Of a stretch of DNA of 36,297 bases, positions 23,488 through 31,603 are shown in pieces. The notes beneath the pieces are model-generated. The model ran no database searches. It was not told where the DNA came from and worked only from the letters and a program-made list of their open reading frames with translations. The DNA is from a candidate division WWE3 bacterium CG08_land_8_20_14_0_20_40_13 (GTDB taxonomy: Bacteria > Patescibacteriota > WWE3 > 0-14-0-20-40-13). The stretch covers positions 1 through 36,297 of the forward strand of contig PEYT01000021.1 in NCBI GenBank assembly GCA_002774285.1, read 5' to 3'. How positions within the stretch are numbered: position 1 is the first letter of the stretch; every line of letters begins with the position of its first letter. The position numbers and the translations under genes were made by a program.

Positions 23488-24423
23488 TTAATAGTTTAAC
23501 ACGATCTCTCCGTCTTTCTCCGCCACAAAAAAACTAACCTCGGCTTTTTCCAAAATACCAGAGGGGAATAAAGAAAAATCCAAAAGCGGAGAATTGTTAA
23601 CGGCATTATCTAAAATATCAGAAGAGATAAGGTAACCAAAAAACAATCCTTGCTCCGGAACATCCTTAAAAGATTCCAAAAATTTAGAGTCCATTCCTAA
23701 ACTTTTGGTTAGGCGTTCGGAAACTTCTCCAACAGAGGTTTTTACAGCATCGTCCTTATACACCAAAAGAAAACCGCCAAAAACCACAGCATTTAATTGT
23801 ACTTTTGATAAAGCCGACGACTGCAAAGTTAAGCTTTGCTCCACCTTATCTAAATCTTTTGGTAAAAGAAGAATTCCGCAAGATTCAGAAAGGCAAAAAT
23901 AGGAAAAGTCGTCCTCAAAAAAAGTCAGGGATTCTTTAAAAGACATGTCCATAAGGGTAGAAAGGATCGCCTGAAATTCCTTTTCCTTATCACCCGAAAG
24001 ATAAGAGGAAATATCGGAACCCTCGGCGTAAAAAACCACATCCGAAGGGACGGTAAGTTCAAATTTTCTGGCGCCAAAGGTAAAATTACTGCCAAGGGAC
24101 ACGGGTTCTAGTTTAGCGGTTTTCCATCGTGGCTTGGCACCGGTTACCTCGCTTATTGTAACGGTTTCAGAACTTCTTTTAAAAGGACCAAGCCCGCCCG
24201 CCCACAAACCGCCAATGGCAAAAGCCATTAAAAGAATTGGAACGGCAAAAGACAGCGCCTGTTTTTTAGTAAATTTTCTTTCTAATTTAAGATCTAGCGA
24301 TTCCGCTACGGAAGAAGCGCTCACGGGAGCTTCCTTTTGCTCTAGTTGGGAACCGCAGAAGTAACAAAAAAGGGCTTTGTCGTTTTTTATCTCCCCTTGG
24401 CAATTTAGACAAGTTATACTCAT
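23488..24423 (-). CDS. Zinc-ribbon membrane-anchored protein, unknown function
   Basis: The protein has 311 residues. An N-terminal zinc ribbon is seen as CLNC and CYFC (residues about 5-23). A linker and one transmembrane helix follow at about 58-77 (FAVPILLMAFAIGGLWAGG). The C-terminal ~220 residues form an extracytoplasmic domain I do not recognise. Its composition (FTFGARKFELTVPSDVVFYAEG and repeated FFVAEKDG-like strands) suggests a beta-rich fold. The minus strand upstream carries TGTTATAAA 11 nt before the ATG at 24423, so the leader would be about 5 nt. It is the first gene of the run Lon-like, UDG, RNase J. Confidence 0.65.
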   Translation of the reverse strand: MSITCLNCQGEIKNDKALFCYFCGSQLEQKEAPVSASSVAESLDLKLERKFTKKQALSFAVPILLMAFAIGGLWAGGLGPFKRSSETVTISEVTGAKPRWKTAKLEPVSLGSNFTFGARKFELTVPSDVVFYAEGSDISSYLSGDKEKEFQAILSTLMDMSFKESLTFFEDDFSYFCLSESCGILLLPKDLDKVEQSLTLQSSALSKVQLNAVVFGGFLLVYKDDAVKTSVGEVSERLTKSLGMDSKFLESFKDVPEQGLFFGYLISSDILDNAVNNSPLLDFSLFPSGILEKAEVSFFVAEKDGEIVLNY

Positions 24424-24497
24424 ACAAAAACCATTTTATAACAGATAGTGTAACAAGACCATCCTTAGAATTAATTTAAAAGCGGAGCAGGCCTAAT

Positions 24498-25478
24498 TTA
24501 TATTAGAACAAGTTGGCCGGAATCGCTTGTGGTGTTTCTTGAAACTGTCAGAGAACTCGGGATGATCGGGGGTTTGGAAGTCTTTGAAAGCAGGGGAACT
24601 TTGGAAAAAAGACTTTTAAATTCCAAATCCAAAAACAATTTTTCCACCTTTTTAGGATTGTAAATTCCCCAAAGACAATCTTTAAGATCAAAACTTATTG
24701 GAACATCCGTAACAATTGTGGAAAGTTTTTTAGACAAAACCGCAATTTCGGCACCCTCCGCGAGTTTCTTTCGGAGGGAAATAGGGAAAATTTGAGAAAT
24801 ACGGGTGTATATGTTCTCGATTGAGCCAAACTCTTGAACTAATTTTAGCGCGGCTTTTTCACCAATACCTTGTACTCCGGGAATATTATCGCTAGGATCG
24901 CCACGGAGCGCTTTATAATCTATTAAATTAATTGGATCTATTTGGTAGGTCTCCCTGACTTGATCCAAATCCCAAAGTTTTTCTTTAATAAAAGGCGGGC
25001 GGGCGGGTCGGAAAACTTTGGTTGTTTCATCAATGAGCTGTAAAAAATCCTGATCGCTACTCACAACGATAGTTTCCAATTTTGAACTTTGAACTTTAAA
25101 CTTTGAACCTCGGCACAGAGTGCCAATAACATCATCTGCCTCGTAGCCACCCGCGGAGATTACAGGAATATTTAAGGCGTTAAGAACTTCCAAAGCGCGG
25201 GGTATTTGTTTGTCAAACTCCTCAGCTTCGTCCGGACGCTCCCTCCGCCAACCACGGTTCTCCTTATACGGAGCAAAAGCCAGATGTCTAAATGAAGGAC
25301 CCGTTTCCGTAGCGACAATAATATGAGTTGGAGAAAGTTTTTTTATGGAATTTAATAAAATATTGGACAGGCCATAAACCGCATTTGTTTGCTCCCCTTC
25401 TTTTGTTGCTAAAGTACGGGGATACGCATGGTAGGCACGGTGCATTAGGTTAAGAAAATCGAATAAAACAAGTGTCAT
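24498..25478 (-). CDS. 5'-3' exonuclease / flap endonuclease (PolA N-terminal type)
   Basis: The protein has 326 residues and matches the free-standing 5' nuclease domain of DNA polymerase I. Acidic metal ligands lie in LFDFLNLMHRAYHA, GGYEADDVIGTL, VVSSDQDFLQLI and LRGDPSDNIPGVQGIGEKAA, the last being the helix-hairpin-helix. It removes RNA primers and 5' flaps. An insertion SKFKVQSSKLE between the second and third ligand groups is encoded by 7-bp tandem repeats (25081-25108). The ATG at 25478 has TGCTAGAAT ending 6 nt upstream, so the transcript should be leaderless. The promoter abuts that of the divergent gene at 25509. Confidence 0.92.
   Translation of the reverse strand: MTLVLFDFLNLMHRAYHAYPRTLATKEGEQTNAVYGLSNILLNSIKKLSPTHIIVATETGPSFRHLAFAPYKENRGWRRERPDEAEEFDKQIPRALEVLNALNIPVISAGGYEADDVIGTLCRGSKFKVQSSKLETIVVSSDQDFLQLIDETTKVFRPARPPFIKEKLWDLDQVRETYQIDPINLIDYKALRGDPSDNIPGVQGIGEKAALKLVQEFGSIENIYTRISQIFPISLRKKLAEGAEIAVLSKKLSTIVTDVPISFDLKDCLWGIYNPKKVEKLFLDLEFKSLFSKVPLLSKTSKPPIIPSSLTVSRNTTSDSGQLVLI
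25081..25108. repeat. 7-bp tandem repeat inside the 5' nuclease gene
   Basis: Four head-to-tail 7-bp units read TTTGAAC, TTTGAAC, TTTAAAC and TTTGAAC on the plus strand. In the gene they encode SKFKVQSSK, an apparent insertion in a surface loop relative to PolA. The total length of 28 nt is not a multiple of three, yet the frame stays open. Confidence 0.7.
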
Positions 25479-25484
25479 ACAAAG

Positions 25485-25502
25485 ATTCTAGCATGCTATA
25501 AT
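25485..25502. promoter_or_regulatory. Two abutting extended -10 boxes driving divergent leaderless genes
   Basis: Minus-strand TGCTAGAAT occupies 25493-25485 and plus-strand TGCTATAAT occupies 25494-25502, with no base between them. Each ends 6 nt from a start codon (25478 and 25509). The 18 bp form a near-perfect palindrome with one mismatched pair. Confidence 0.7.
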
Positions 25503-25508
25503 TACCGT

Positions 25509-26315
25509 ATGCCCTTAAGAGATATTCCACTTTTATTAGGCACTATTTTTGCAGTAGTCTTTTTTACAGCAGTGTTAAAGGTATTTCCGCAAATCCCTGT
25601 TCCAAAAATCAGTGAGGAAATTTTGTATGTCACTCCAATTCCCGAGGAGGCGCGTCCTGTTATTGTTTCTCCGGAAAGTGATGGGATTTTAAGTAAAATA
25701 CCAGATTCATTTAAATGGAAAAACGGCGGAATAAAAAACCAAGTTCAAATCTCGTTTAACCATGCTTTTTCTAAAATTTATTTTGACGAAATTGTAACGG
25801 GAAGCAATTTTGTCTATAAGACATTAACGGATAAGGAATTAAAACCTGGAGTGTATTTTTGGCGGGTTAGAGATGTCTCGCTTCCTTCCCAAAAAGGAAA
25901 ATGGAGCTTAAAAAGCTGTTTTGTATTGGGTCCGATCCCGGGAACTGTTTCCGCTCCCGCACCCTTCCGGCCAGTTTACGAACGAATTGGGATTTCGGAA
26001 ACAAATGCTATACCACCACAAACTTTCCGTTGGTCTTTGGTTTCTTATGATCCGTATTGTTTTTCCTATGCAAAAATGTATCTTATGGAAGTGGCCTCCG
26101 ACCCGTACTTTAAAGAAATACTGCATGCATCCCAAACATCAAACGACCGTATTGAAATTTTGGATACCGAGAAATTCTCCGAAAATCTTATTAAAGGCGC
26201 CGCCAGCGTTCCTTTTTATTGGAGGGTTAAAGCAGTTGACGAGTGGGGAAAAGAGAGTTCTTGGAGTTCCGTTTCCAATTTCTATTTAGTTGATTTAAAG
26301 GTGAGTACATTGTGA
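25509..26315 (+). CDS. Membrane-anchored protein with two fibronectin-III-like repeats
   Basis: The protein has 268 residues. An N-terminal hydrophobic segment (LLLGTIFAVVFFTAVLKVF) anchors it, followed by a proline-rich linker. Two beta-sandwich-like repeats share the FN3-type strand pattern: PGVYFWRVRDVS...GKWS in the first and PFYWRVKAVDEWGKESSWS in the second. Such domains are usually surface-exposed and bind proteins or glycans. No enzyme motif is visible. The ATG at 25509 is 6 nt after TATAAT. The stop codon overlaps the GTG of the next gene, a glycosyltransferase, so a link to surface glycans is possible but inferred. Confidence 0.65.
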   Translation: MPLRDIPLLLGTIFAVVFFTAVLKVFPQIPVPKISEEILYVTPIPEEARPVIVSPESDGILSKIPDSFKWKNGGIKNQVQISFNHAFSKIYFDEIVTGSNFVYKTLTDKELKPGVYFWRVRDVSLPSQKGKWSLKSCFVLGPIPGTVSAPAPFRPVYERIGISETNAIPPQTFRWSLVSYDPYCFSYAKMYLMEVASDPYFKEILHASQTSNDRIEILDTEKFSENLIKGAASVPFYWRVKAVDEWGKESSWSSVSNFYLVDLKVSTL

Positions 26316-27529
26316 AAAGTCCAAAGATTGCCATAATTCATGATTACTTAAATGCCTATGGAGGTCAGGAAGCCGTAACGAGTGCCATCTGGGAATTGTG
26401 GCCAAATGCTCCAATTTATACCGCCCTTTGGGATCCCGCGGTCTTTAAAAAAACTAGGACACTCCAAGGAGCAAAGATCGTAGTCCCTAAGTGGGCCACT
26501 TCGAAATTTGTTAACAGGTTCTACAAATATTTTACCTTTCTCTACCCCATCGTTTTTGAAAGACTGGATTTGTCAAAATTTGATATTGTAATTTCTTCTA
26601 GCGCTAATTTTGCCAAAGGAGTTATTACTAAACCTACTCAACTTCATATTTCGTATATTCACACCCCACCGCGGTTTTTGTACGGTTATCCCACGGAAAG
26701 TTCAAAACGAGATAATTTATTATGGAAGCCGATTTTAAAAATAGTGGATTACTTTCTGTTGAGATGGGATCAAAAAGCGGCGCAAAGACCAGATTTTCTT
26801 TTATGCAATTCCAAAGAAGTACGGGATCGAATTAAGCGTCTTTATAAACGGGACGCGAAAATAATTTACCCGTTTATAAATATCCAAAATGCAAAGGGTG
26901 ATAAGGCCGCGCCCACCACGCAAGCCGAGCTTGCGAGGCGTTGTGGGCGGGGAAATTTGGAAGATGGGGAAAATACAGGAGAAAAAGAGGAATACTACCT
27001 TACAGTTACAAGAATGTCTCTGTACAAACATGTGGATAAAGCAATACTGGCCTGCGCGCGTCTGGGCCGAAAGTTAAAAGTCGCGGGATCGGGAAAAGAG
27101 TTTGAAAGATTTAAAAAAATAGCCGAAAGTTGCGGGGGAGATATAGAGATGTTGGGCTTCGTCTCCGAAAACCAAAAGGCGGATCTTTATAAAAATTGCC
27201 GTGCCTTAATCCACCCTGTAGAATTTGAGGACTTTGGCATGACTCCTTTGGAGGCAATGTATCTTGGAAAGCCCGCTATTGTTCCCAATCAAGGAGGATT
27301 TAAAGATACTGTAATTGATGGGTACAACGGGGTGTTTTCTAAAAGTTCTTCTGTTACCGATTTATCAGAAGCAATACTTCGATTTGAAGAACTGGAAAAA
27401 AGGGTTAATTGGGAAAAAAATTGTAAAGAAACGGCTAGTAGGTTTACTAAAGAAAGATTTAAAAAAGAATTTAAGGGGTTTGTAGAAAAAAGTTGGGAAA
27501 ATTTTGAAATGTCCGTTCAAAATGCCTGA
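26312..27529 (+). CDS. GT4-family glycosyltransferase (WbaZ/mannosyltransferase-like)
   Basis: The protein has 405 residues in a GT-B fold. The N-terminal IAIIHDYLNAYGGQEAVTSAIWEL and the segment HISYIHTPPRFLYGY are typical of GDP-mannose-dependent mannosyltransferases of family GT4. The C-terminal donor domain shows YYLTVTRMSLYKHVDKAI, VAGSGKEFERFK, LIHPVEFEDFGMTPLEAM (the EX7E-type motif) and GKPAIVPNQGGFKDTV. The start is a GTG overlapping the previous stop by four nt. Between the two domains a stretch KAAPTTQAELARRCGRG is encoded by a GC-rich palindrome (26910-26949), apparently an insertion. The final codons overlap mutM by 8 nt. Confidence 0.87.
   Translation: MKSPKIAIIHDYLNAYGGQEAVTSAIWELWPNAPIYTALWDPAVFKKTRTLQGAKIVVPKWATSKFVNRFYKYFTFLYPIVFERLDLSKFDIVISSSANFAKGVITKPTQLHISYIHTPPRFLYGYPTESSKRDNLLWKPILKIVDYFLLRWDQKAAQRPDFLLCNSKEVRDRIKRLYKRDAKIIYPFINIQNAKGDKAAPTTQAELARRCGRGNLEDGENTGEKEEYYLTVTRMSLYKHVDKAILACARLGRKLKVAGSGKEFERFKKIAESCGGDIEMLGFVSENQKADLYKNCRALIHPVEFEDFGMTPLEAMYLGKPAIVPNQGGFKDTVIDGYNGVFSKSSSVTDLSEAILRFEELEKRVNWEKNCKETASRFTKERFKKEFKGFVEKSWENFEMSVQNA
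26910..26949. repeat. GC-rich palindrome inserted in frame in the GT4 gene
   Basis: The outer arms begin CGCCCAC (26910-26916) and end GTGGGCG (26943-26949), and the inner arms are GCAAGC (26920-26925) and GCTTGC (26929-26934). It is distinctly GC-rich compared with its flanks and lies in the linker between the two glycosyltransferase domains. Confidence 0.65.
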
Positions 27530-28349
27530 ATTTCCTGAAGTTTACACCATAGTTTCCGATCTAAACCGTGAAATAGCCGGCAAAAGGATTATATCAATTC
27601 AAATTCTTGACCCTGCGCTCGCGCGACCGTCAAAAGATATTATTAAGTCGCTTGTAGGAAAAAATGTTGAAGGCGTTTCACAGCTAGGAAAGAATATTGT
27701 GTTAAATTTCCAAGGGGGCGGTGGGCTAATTTTTCACCTTAGGATGACAGGAAGACTCCTTTTTAGAAAGCGGGACGCTGGGGCCGATCCGTATACAAGG
27801 TTGGTTTTTTATTTTGGAGAAAATCAGTTGCGGTTTTGTGAAATGCGACGCTTTGGCTACGCCCAATATTTATCTAAGGACGAAATGGAAGTTTTAAAGT
27901 CTCATCGAGAGATTAACATGTTAAATATTTCTGGCGAGGAGTTTACAAAAAGAATTAAAGAAAAAAACACCATCGTCAAAAGAGCGCTACTAGATCAAGA
28001 CATGATATCCGGAGTTGGAAATATTTACGCCAACGAGGCTCTATTTTTGGCTAAAATTAATCCGGAAAGACTTACTAAATCTTTATTGCCAAGGGAGATA
28101 AACTTACTTCTTGCTTCTCTCAAGACCGTGATAAACGAAGGGATATCCCACCGTGGAGCAACCCTTCCCGACAAATCGTTTGTGGATATTTATGGAAAAC
28201 CCGGAAGCGAGCAAAATTATTTTAAAGTCTACGGAAAAAACGGCAAGCCGTGCCCTATCTGTAATTCTATTATTGTTGTTAAACAAATATCCCAAAGGGG
28301 TTCGTTTTTCTGTCCAACTTGTCAAAAGAACACTGCCTGGAACCCTTAA
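27522..28349 (+). CDS. mutM: Formamidopyrimidine-DNA glycosylase
   Basis: The protein has 275 residues. It removes oxidised purines such as 8-oxoguanine and cuts the abasic site. The mature N-terminus PEFPEVYTI supplies the catalytic proline. Further on are LGKNIVLNF with the conserved lysine, HLRMTGRL, DQDMISGVGNIYANEALF, and a C-terminal zinc finger CPIC...CPTC. I chose the ATG at 27522 because only this start puts proline directly after methionine. The open frame extends to 27504. It overlaps the glycosyltransferase gene by 8 nt and precedes recF by 9 nt. Confidence 0.97.
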   Translation: MPEFPEVYTIVSDLNREIAGKRIISIQILDPALARPSKDIIKSLVGKNVEGVSQLGKNIVLNFQGGGGLIFHLRMTGRLLFRKRDAGADPYTRLVFYFGENQLRFCEMRRFGYAQYLSKDEMEVLKSHREINMLNISGEEFTKRIKEKNTIVKRALLDQDMISGVGNIYANEALFLAKINPERLTKSLLPREINLLLASLKTVINEGISHRGATLPDKSFVDIYGKPGSEQNYFKVYGKNGKPCPICNSIIVVKQISQRGSFFCPTCQKNTAWNP

Positions 28350-28358
28350 AATTTTAAA

Positions 28359-29417
28359 ATGGCTATAAAAACTTTATCCCTTACAAATTTCCGAAGCTGG
28401 GAAGAAACCGCGTTTGAATTTGATCCAAAAATAAACTTGATGGTAGGTCCTAACACCTCGGGAAAATCCAATATTCTTGAGGCGGTATATTTTTTAGCCA
28501 TTGGAAAATCCCTACAAGCACAGTCTCAAAAGGAAGTTATAAAATGGGGAAAAGATCACGCAAAGATAATTGCCCAAACAGATCCCAAAGGAAAATTAAT
28601 GATTGTGATTTCGGAAAATCCCGAGGGAAGTATGCAGACTAAAAAAACCTTTAAGGTTAACGAGGTGCCAAAAACCCGCTTTGGGTTTCTGGGAAACTTT
28701 TCTGCTGTACATTTTTCCCCCGCTGATATCCGCCTTGTAATTGGCTCGCCAACCAGAAGACGCGATGTTTTGGATCAAATCCTTTCACAAGCAGACCACA
28801 ACTATCTTCGCGCGCTTTTGTCCTATCAAAAGATAATAAAGCAAAAAAATAAACTGTTGGAGGTGTTAAAAGGCAAAACAGGAGACATTCCAGAACTTGA
28901 TTTTTGGAACGGTTCGGCGGAAAAGAATGGAAAATATATTCAAGAATCTCGACGAAATTTTATTAAATATTGTAATACCCTGCTTTTAGAAGTTGCCCCG
29001 CGTCTTAATTCCCCCAAAGAGTCTCTTGTGATTAATTATAAACCAAACATCATTTCCAAGGAACGCTTGGAAATAGTAAAAAGGGACGAGATTGCAAAAG
29101 GTGTTTCGCTTGTTGGCCCACATCGAGATGATTACAACTTTATAAAAAACAGCACAAAGGATTTGGAACTTTATGGAAGTAGGGGGGAACAACGCACCGC
29201 TGTTTTTGCCCTAAAGCTCTGTGAAATCGCTTTTTTGGAAGAATCCTTAAAACAAACTCCGGTACTTCTTTTGGACGATATTTTTTCTGAACTTGATAAA
29301 ATTCACCGAAGAAATATTCTTACGGTTTTGGATAAATATCAATCTATTATTACAACAGTCGAAATGTCGCTTGTTCCAAAAGGAATTCTAAACAAGGCAA
29401 AGGTTTTTGAGATTTAA
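28359..29417 (+). CDS. recF: DNA replication and repair protein RecF
   Basis: The protein has 352 residues in the SMC/ABC-type ATPase family and helps load RecA at gaps. LSLTNFRSW at the N-terminus is followed by Walker A GPNTSGKSN (30-38). Also visible are RRDVLDQILSQ, SLVGPHRDDYNF, the signature-like YGSRGEQRTAVFALKL, and Walker B VLLLDDIFSELD (~303). A TAAAAT box (28347-28352) overlaps the mutM stop and ends 6 nt before the ATG, so recF may also have its own leaderless transcript. Here recF follows mutM rather than dnaA/dnaN. Confidence 0.95.
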   Translation: MAIKTLSLTNFRSWEETAFEFDPKINLMVGPNTSGKSNILEAVYFLAIGKSLQAQSQKEVIKWGKDHAKIIAQTDPKGKLMIVISENPEGSMQTKKTFKVNEVPKTRFGFLGNFSAVHFSPADIRLVIGSPTRRRDVLDQILSQADHNYLRALLSYQKIIKQKNKLLEVLKGKTGDIPELDFWNGSAEKNGKYIQESRRNFIKYCNTLLLEVAPRLNSPKESLVINYKPNIISKERLEIVKRDEIAKGVSLVGPHRDDYNFIKNSTKDLELYGSRGEQRTAVFALKLCEIAFLEESLKQTPVLLLDDIFSELDKIHRRNILTVLDKYQSIITTVEMSLVPKGILNKAKVFEI

Positions 29418-29418
29418 C

Positions 29419-31584
29419 ATGGTCATAATTCCACTAATCGCTTTGGGTGCGCTTATCGCATACCTTTTAACAAAAACCGTTTTGGCAATTTGCTTTTTAG
29501 GCTTTCTTCCTATTCTTTTTATTCTTTCCCGAATATTTGGTGACGCCAAAATAATAATCTCCATCTCATATGGGAAGATTATTCTTTTAAGCGCGTTCTT
29601 AATTCCTTTAATGGCTTTATACTCATACACTATCTTTGCTATTGGAAACAAAACTTTAGCTAACCTGCCTGAATTTATGATTACCTTTGTTTTAAAATTT
29701 ATTTTTTCCTTTGCTATCGCCGTGGTTGTTGGGTTATCGGCTTGGGCCACTGGACGCGCCGTTTTTAAAAGGCGGGATGTGGTTGGTCTTGCCTGCGGTT
29801 TTGTAATTTTATCTTTGGTATTTTTTTTCCTTGCTTTTTTTGGGAAATTTTTTCTTTGGGAAGTCTTTGCGGTCTTATTAATCCCGTTGGTTTTTAGTTT
29901 GCGGTTGCCGTTAAGAAAGACAAGGAAATTTTTGAAGAAAAAAACTGAATTAAAACAGAATTCGGCACTATTGTTTTTAACCGCAGTAGTTTTTGTGGCC
30001 AGCCTTTTTGTGATTTCCCTAAAGGGTTTTGTGGAAGGACCGGACGGTCTAAGACTATACCTTAACATTACAAAATTTATTGCCCTAAATGGCAGGCTCC
30101 CTAAAACGGAACTTTTTTCTGGAATCCCCTTTCCTTTTGAAGTTCTTGCGGCAATTCCTTTTTTGGCGGGAGGCGTGACCTGCGCCAAATTTTTCTTAAA
30201 CTCTTTTGTCCTTTTTATCGCGTGGGAAATATATCTTATTGCCAAAAAACTCGGGCTAAAAACCCTTTGGGTTCCGATTATTGTTATCCTAACACATCCT
30301 ATTTTGTTCTACCTTGTTTCGGTGGAGTTTAAAACGGAACTATTTTTAATATTTCTGCTTTTGGCGGCCTTTATTGCCTTTTTAGAAAACTCCACGCTTT
30401 CGTTCTTTCTTTTTGCCGCAAGCGTTATTGTAAAACCAACCGCGCTTTTTATGGCAATTCCTTTTTGTTTAGCCGCTATAATATATCAATTCAAAGAAAA
30501 ACACTTAAAGAAAATGTGTTTGGGTCTGATTTTAGCTACCGTCCCCATTATCATCTGGGCAGTCTTTTGGAGTCTTTCGGTGCCATATTTTGGAGAAATA
30601 AAAATTTTGGCAAAGCCTTACTATTTGTCACTTGCAGACCGTACAGCTTGTAACCCTCAAATAATAGAATACGAGCAAAATACCTATTACGGGGGCGCCA
30701 AAAGTTTCCTCACGAATCTGGCTTTTCCCATCTCCCAGCTTTTTACCTCAAACGGATGGAGTTCTTTAAGTTCTCTTACGGACTACGGTCTTATTTATTT
30801 TGTTTTTTTCTTTGTTTTTTTGTATATATTTTTTCAAAAAATTATCCGGCGGGAGAAAATGAATCTTTCCGTAGCAAGCCGCGGAGTATCTTCTTTTCGT
30901 AATAGCAATTCGCCTTCGGCGGATCGGGTCTTATCTCCGCAACAAGTTGCGGAGTATTCGACCATTCCGAAAATAAATTTCATAAACGGAAAATTTGTCG
31001 TTCCTCTTTTAATTTCTTTTGTTCCGTGGCTTGCTACAAGACCAGATGCTTTATGGTATACAGCTGTACCATTTTTTCTTTTACTGCTTTTATTTTGGAA
31101 TTTTCTGGAAGGTAATTTAGATAAAGAGGCGCTCCGTTTTGTAACTTTTTTCGTTGGGGTTATTTCCTGCCTTTACATGCTTACCTACTCATTCATCGAT
31201 CCTTACATTACATATATTCCACCAAACTTTGGAGAAAGTAGGAGGATGGCGTTTACCAATATTTACGAGGCCGGAAAGTTAGTTGGCGAAAACCAGAAAA
31301 TTCTGTTTTCTTCCTCCTTACCCTTTGTTCGGATTGATTATTTCTTCCAAAATTCTCCGGAGCGCGTTATATATTTTGACCGACTGTCCGAAATATATAA
31401 AGACCAGGATAAATTTAAAAATCTACTTGGCGCAGAAAATATCGGATACGCGGTATATTTTAAGGAAGCGGATAACACAAAAATCCCCTGCGTAGTGGAA
31501 ACGCAAAATCAAGCAGAAATTCTTTTTAAAGATTTTGGACAACTTTTAATGGAAAACGACTCGGTAAAAGTCTATAAGTTTTAA
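29419..31584 (+). CDS. Large polytopic membrane protein, possible GT-C type glycosyltransferase
   Basis: The protein has about 721 residues with a dozen or more hydrophobic helices and a soluble C-terminal part. The order (short loop EGPDGLRLYLNITKFI after the first helices, then alternating helices, then a C-terminal extracytoplasmic domain) recalls lipid-linked sugar transferases of the GT39/ArnT/PMT group. The diagnostic acidic motif is not clear, so this is tentative. I chose the ATG at 29419 (MVIIPLIAL), which lies one nt after the recF stop. The cytosolic loop at roughly 30870-30965 is encoded by a palindrome-rich insertion. The long antisense frame under its 5' half is not a gene. Confidence 0.6.
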   Translation: MVIIPLIALGALIAYLLTKTVLAICFLGFLPILFILSRIFGDAKIIISISYGKIILLSAFLIPLMALYSYTIFAIGNKTLANLPEFMITFVLKFIFSFAIAVVVGLSAWATGRAVFKRRDVVGLACGFVILSLVFFFLAFFGKFFLWEVFAVLLIPLVFSLRLPLRKTRKFLKKKTELKQNSALLFLTAVVFVASLFVISLKGFVEGPDGLRLYLNITKFIALNGRLPKTELFSGIPFPFEVLAAIPFLAGGVTCAKFFLNSFVLFIAWEIYLIAKKLGLKTLWVPIIVILTHPILFYLVSVEFKTELFLIFLLLAAFIAFLENSTLSFFLFAASVIVKPTALFMAIPFCLAAIIYQFKEKHLKKMCLGLILATVPIIIWAVFWSLSVPYFGEIKILAKPYYLSLADRTACNPQIIEYEQNTYYGGAKSFLTNLAFPISQLFTSNGWSSLSSLTDYGLIYFVFFFVFLYIFFQKIIRREKMNLSVASRGVSSFRNSNSPSADRVLSPQQVAEYSTIPKINFINGKFVVPLLISFVPWLATRPDALWYTAVPFFLLLLLFWNFLEGNLDKEALRFVTFFVGVISCLYMLTYSFIDPYITYIPPNFGESRRMAFTNIYEAGKLVGENQKILFSSSLPFVRIDYFFQNSPERVIYFDRLSEIYKDQDKFKNLLGAENIGYAVYFKEADNTKIPCVVETQNQAEILFKDFGQLLMENDSVKVYKF
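30870..30965. repeat. Palindrome-rich insertion inside the polytopic membrane protein gene
   Basis: A 9-bp stem (CTCCGCAAC at 30935-30943 with GTTGCGGAG at 30946-30954) and a small CGCC-TTC-GGCG hairpin (30911-30921) lie close together. The word GCGGAGTAT occurs twice. The encoded stretch (SSFRNSNSPSADRVLSPQQV) is hydrophilic and low in complexity. Confidence 0.5.
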
Positions 31585-31587
31585 GTG

Positions 31588-31596
31588 TGCTAAAAT
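31588..31596 (+). promoter_or_regulatory. Extended -10 promoter of the PH-domain operon (leaderless)
   Basis: TGCTAAAAT ends 7 nt before the ATG at 31604. It is the likely promoter of the three-gene run 31604-33972. Confidence 0.65.
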
Positions 31597-31603
31597 AAAA
31601 TAG

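Noticed and set aside
29388-30245. Long (285-codon) antisense open frame under the polytopic membrane protein
   Set aside because: The product is a Lys/Thr/Ala-rich low-complexity sequence, as expected for the complement of hydrophobic codons. It has no promoter or ribosome binding site.
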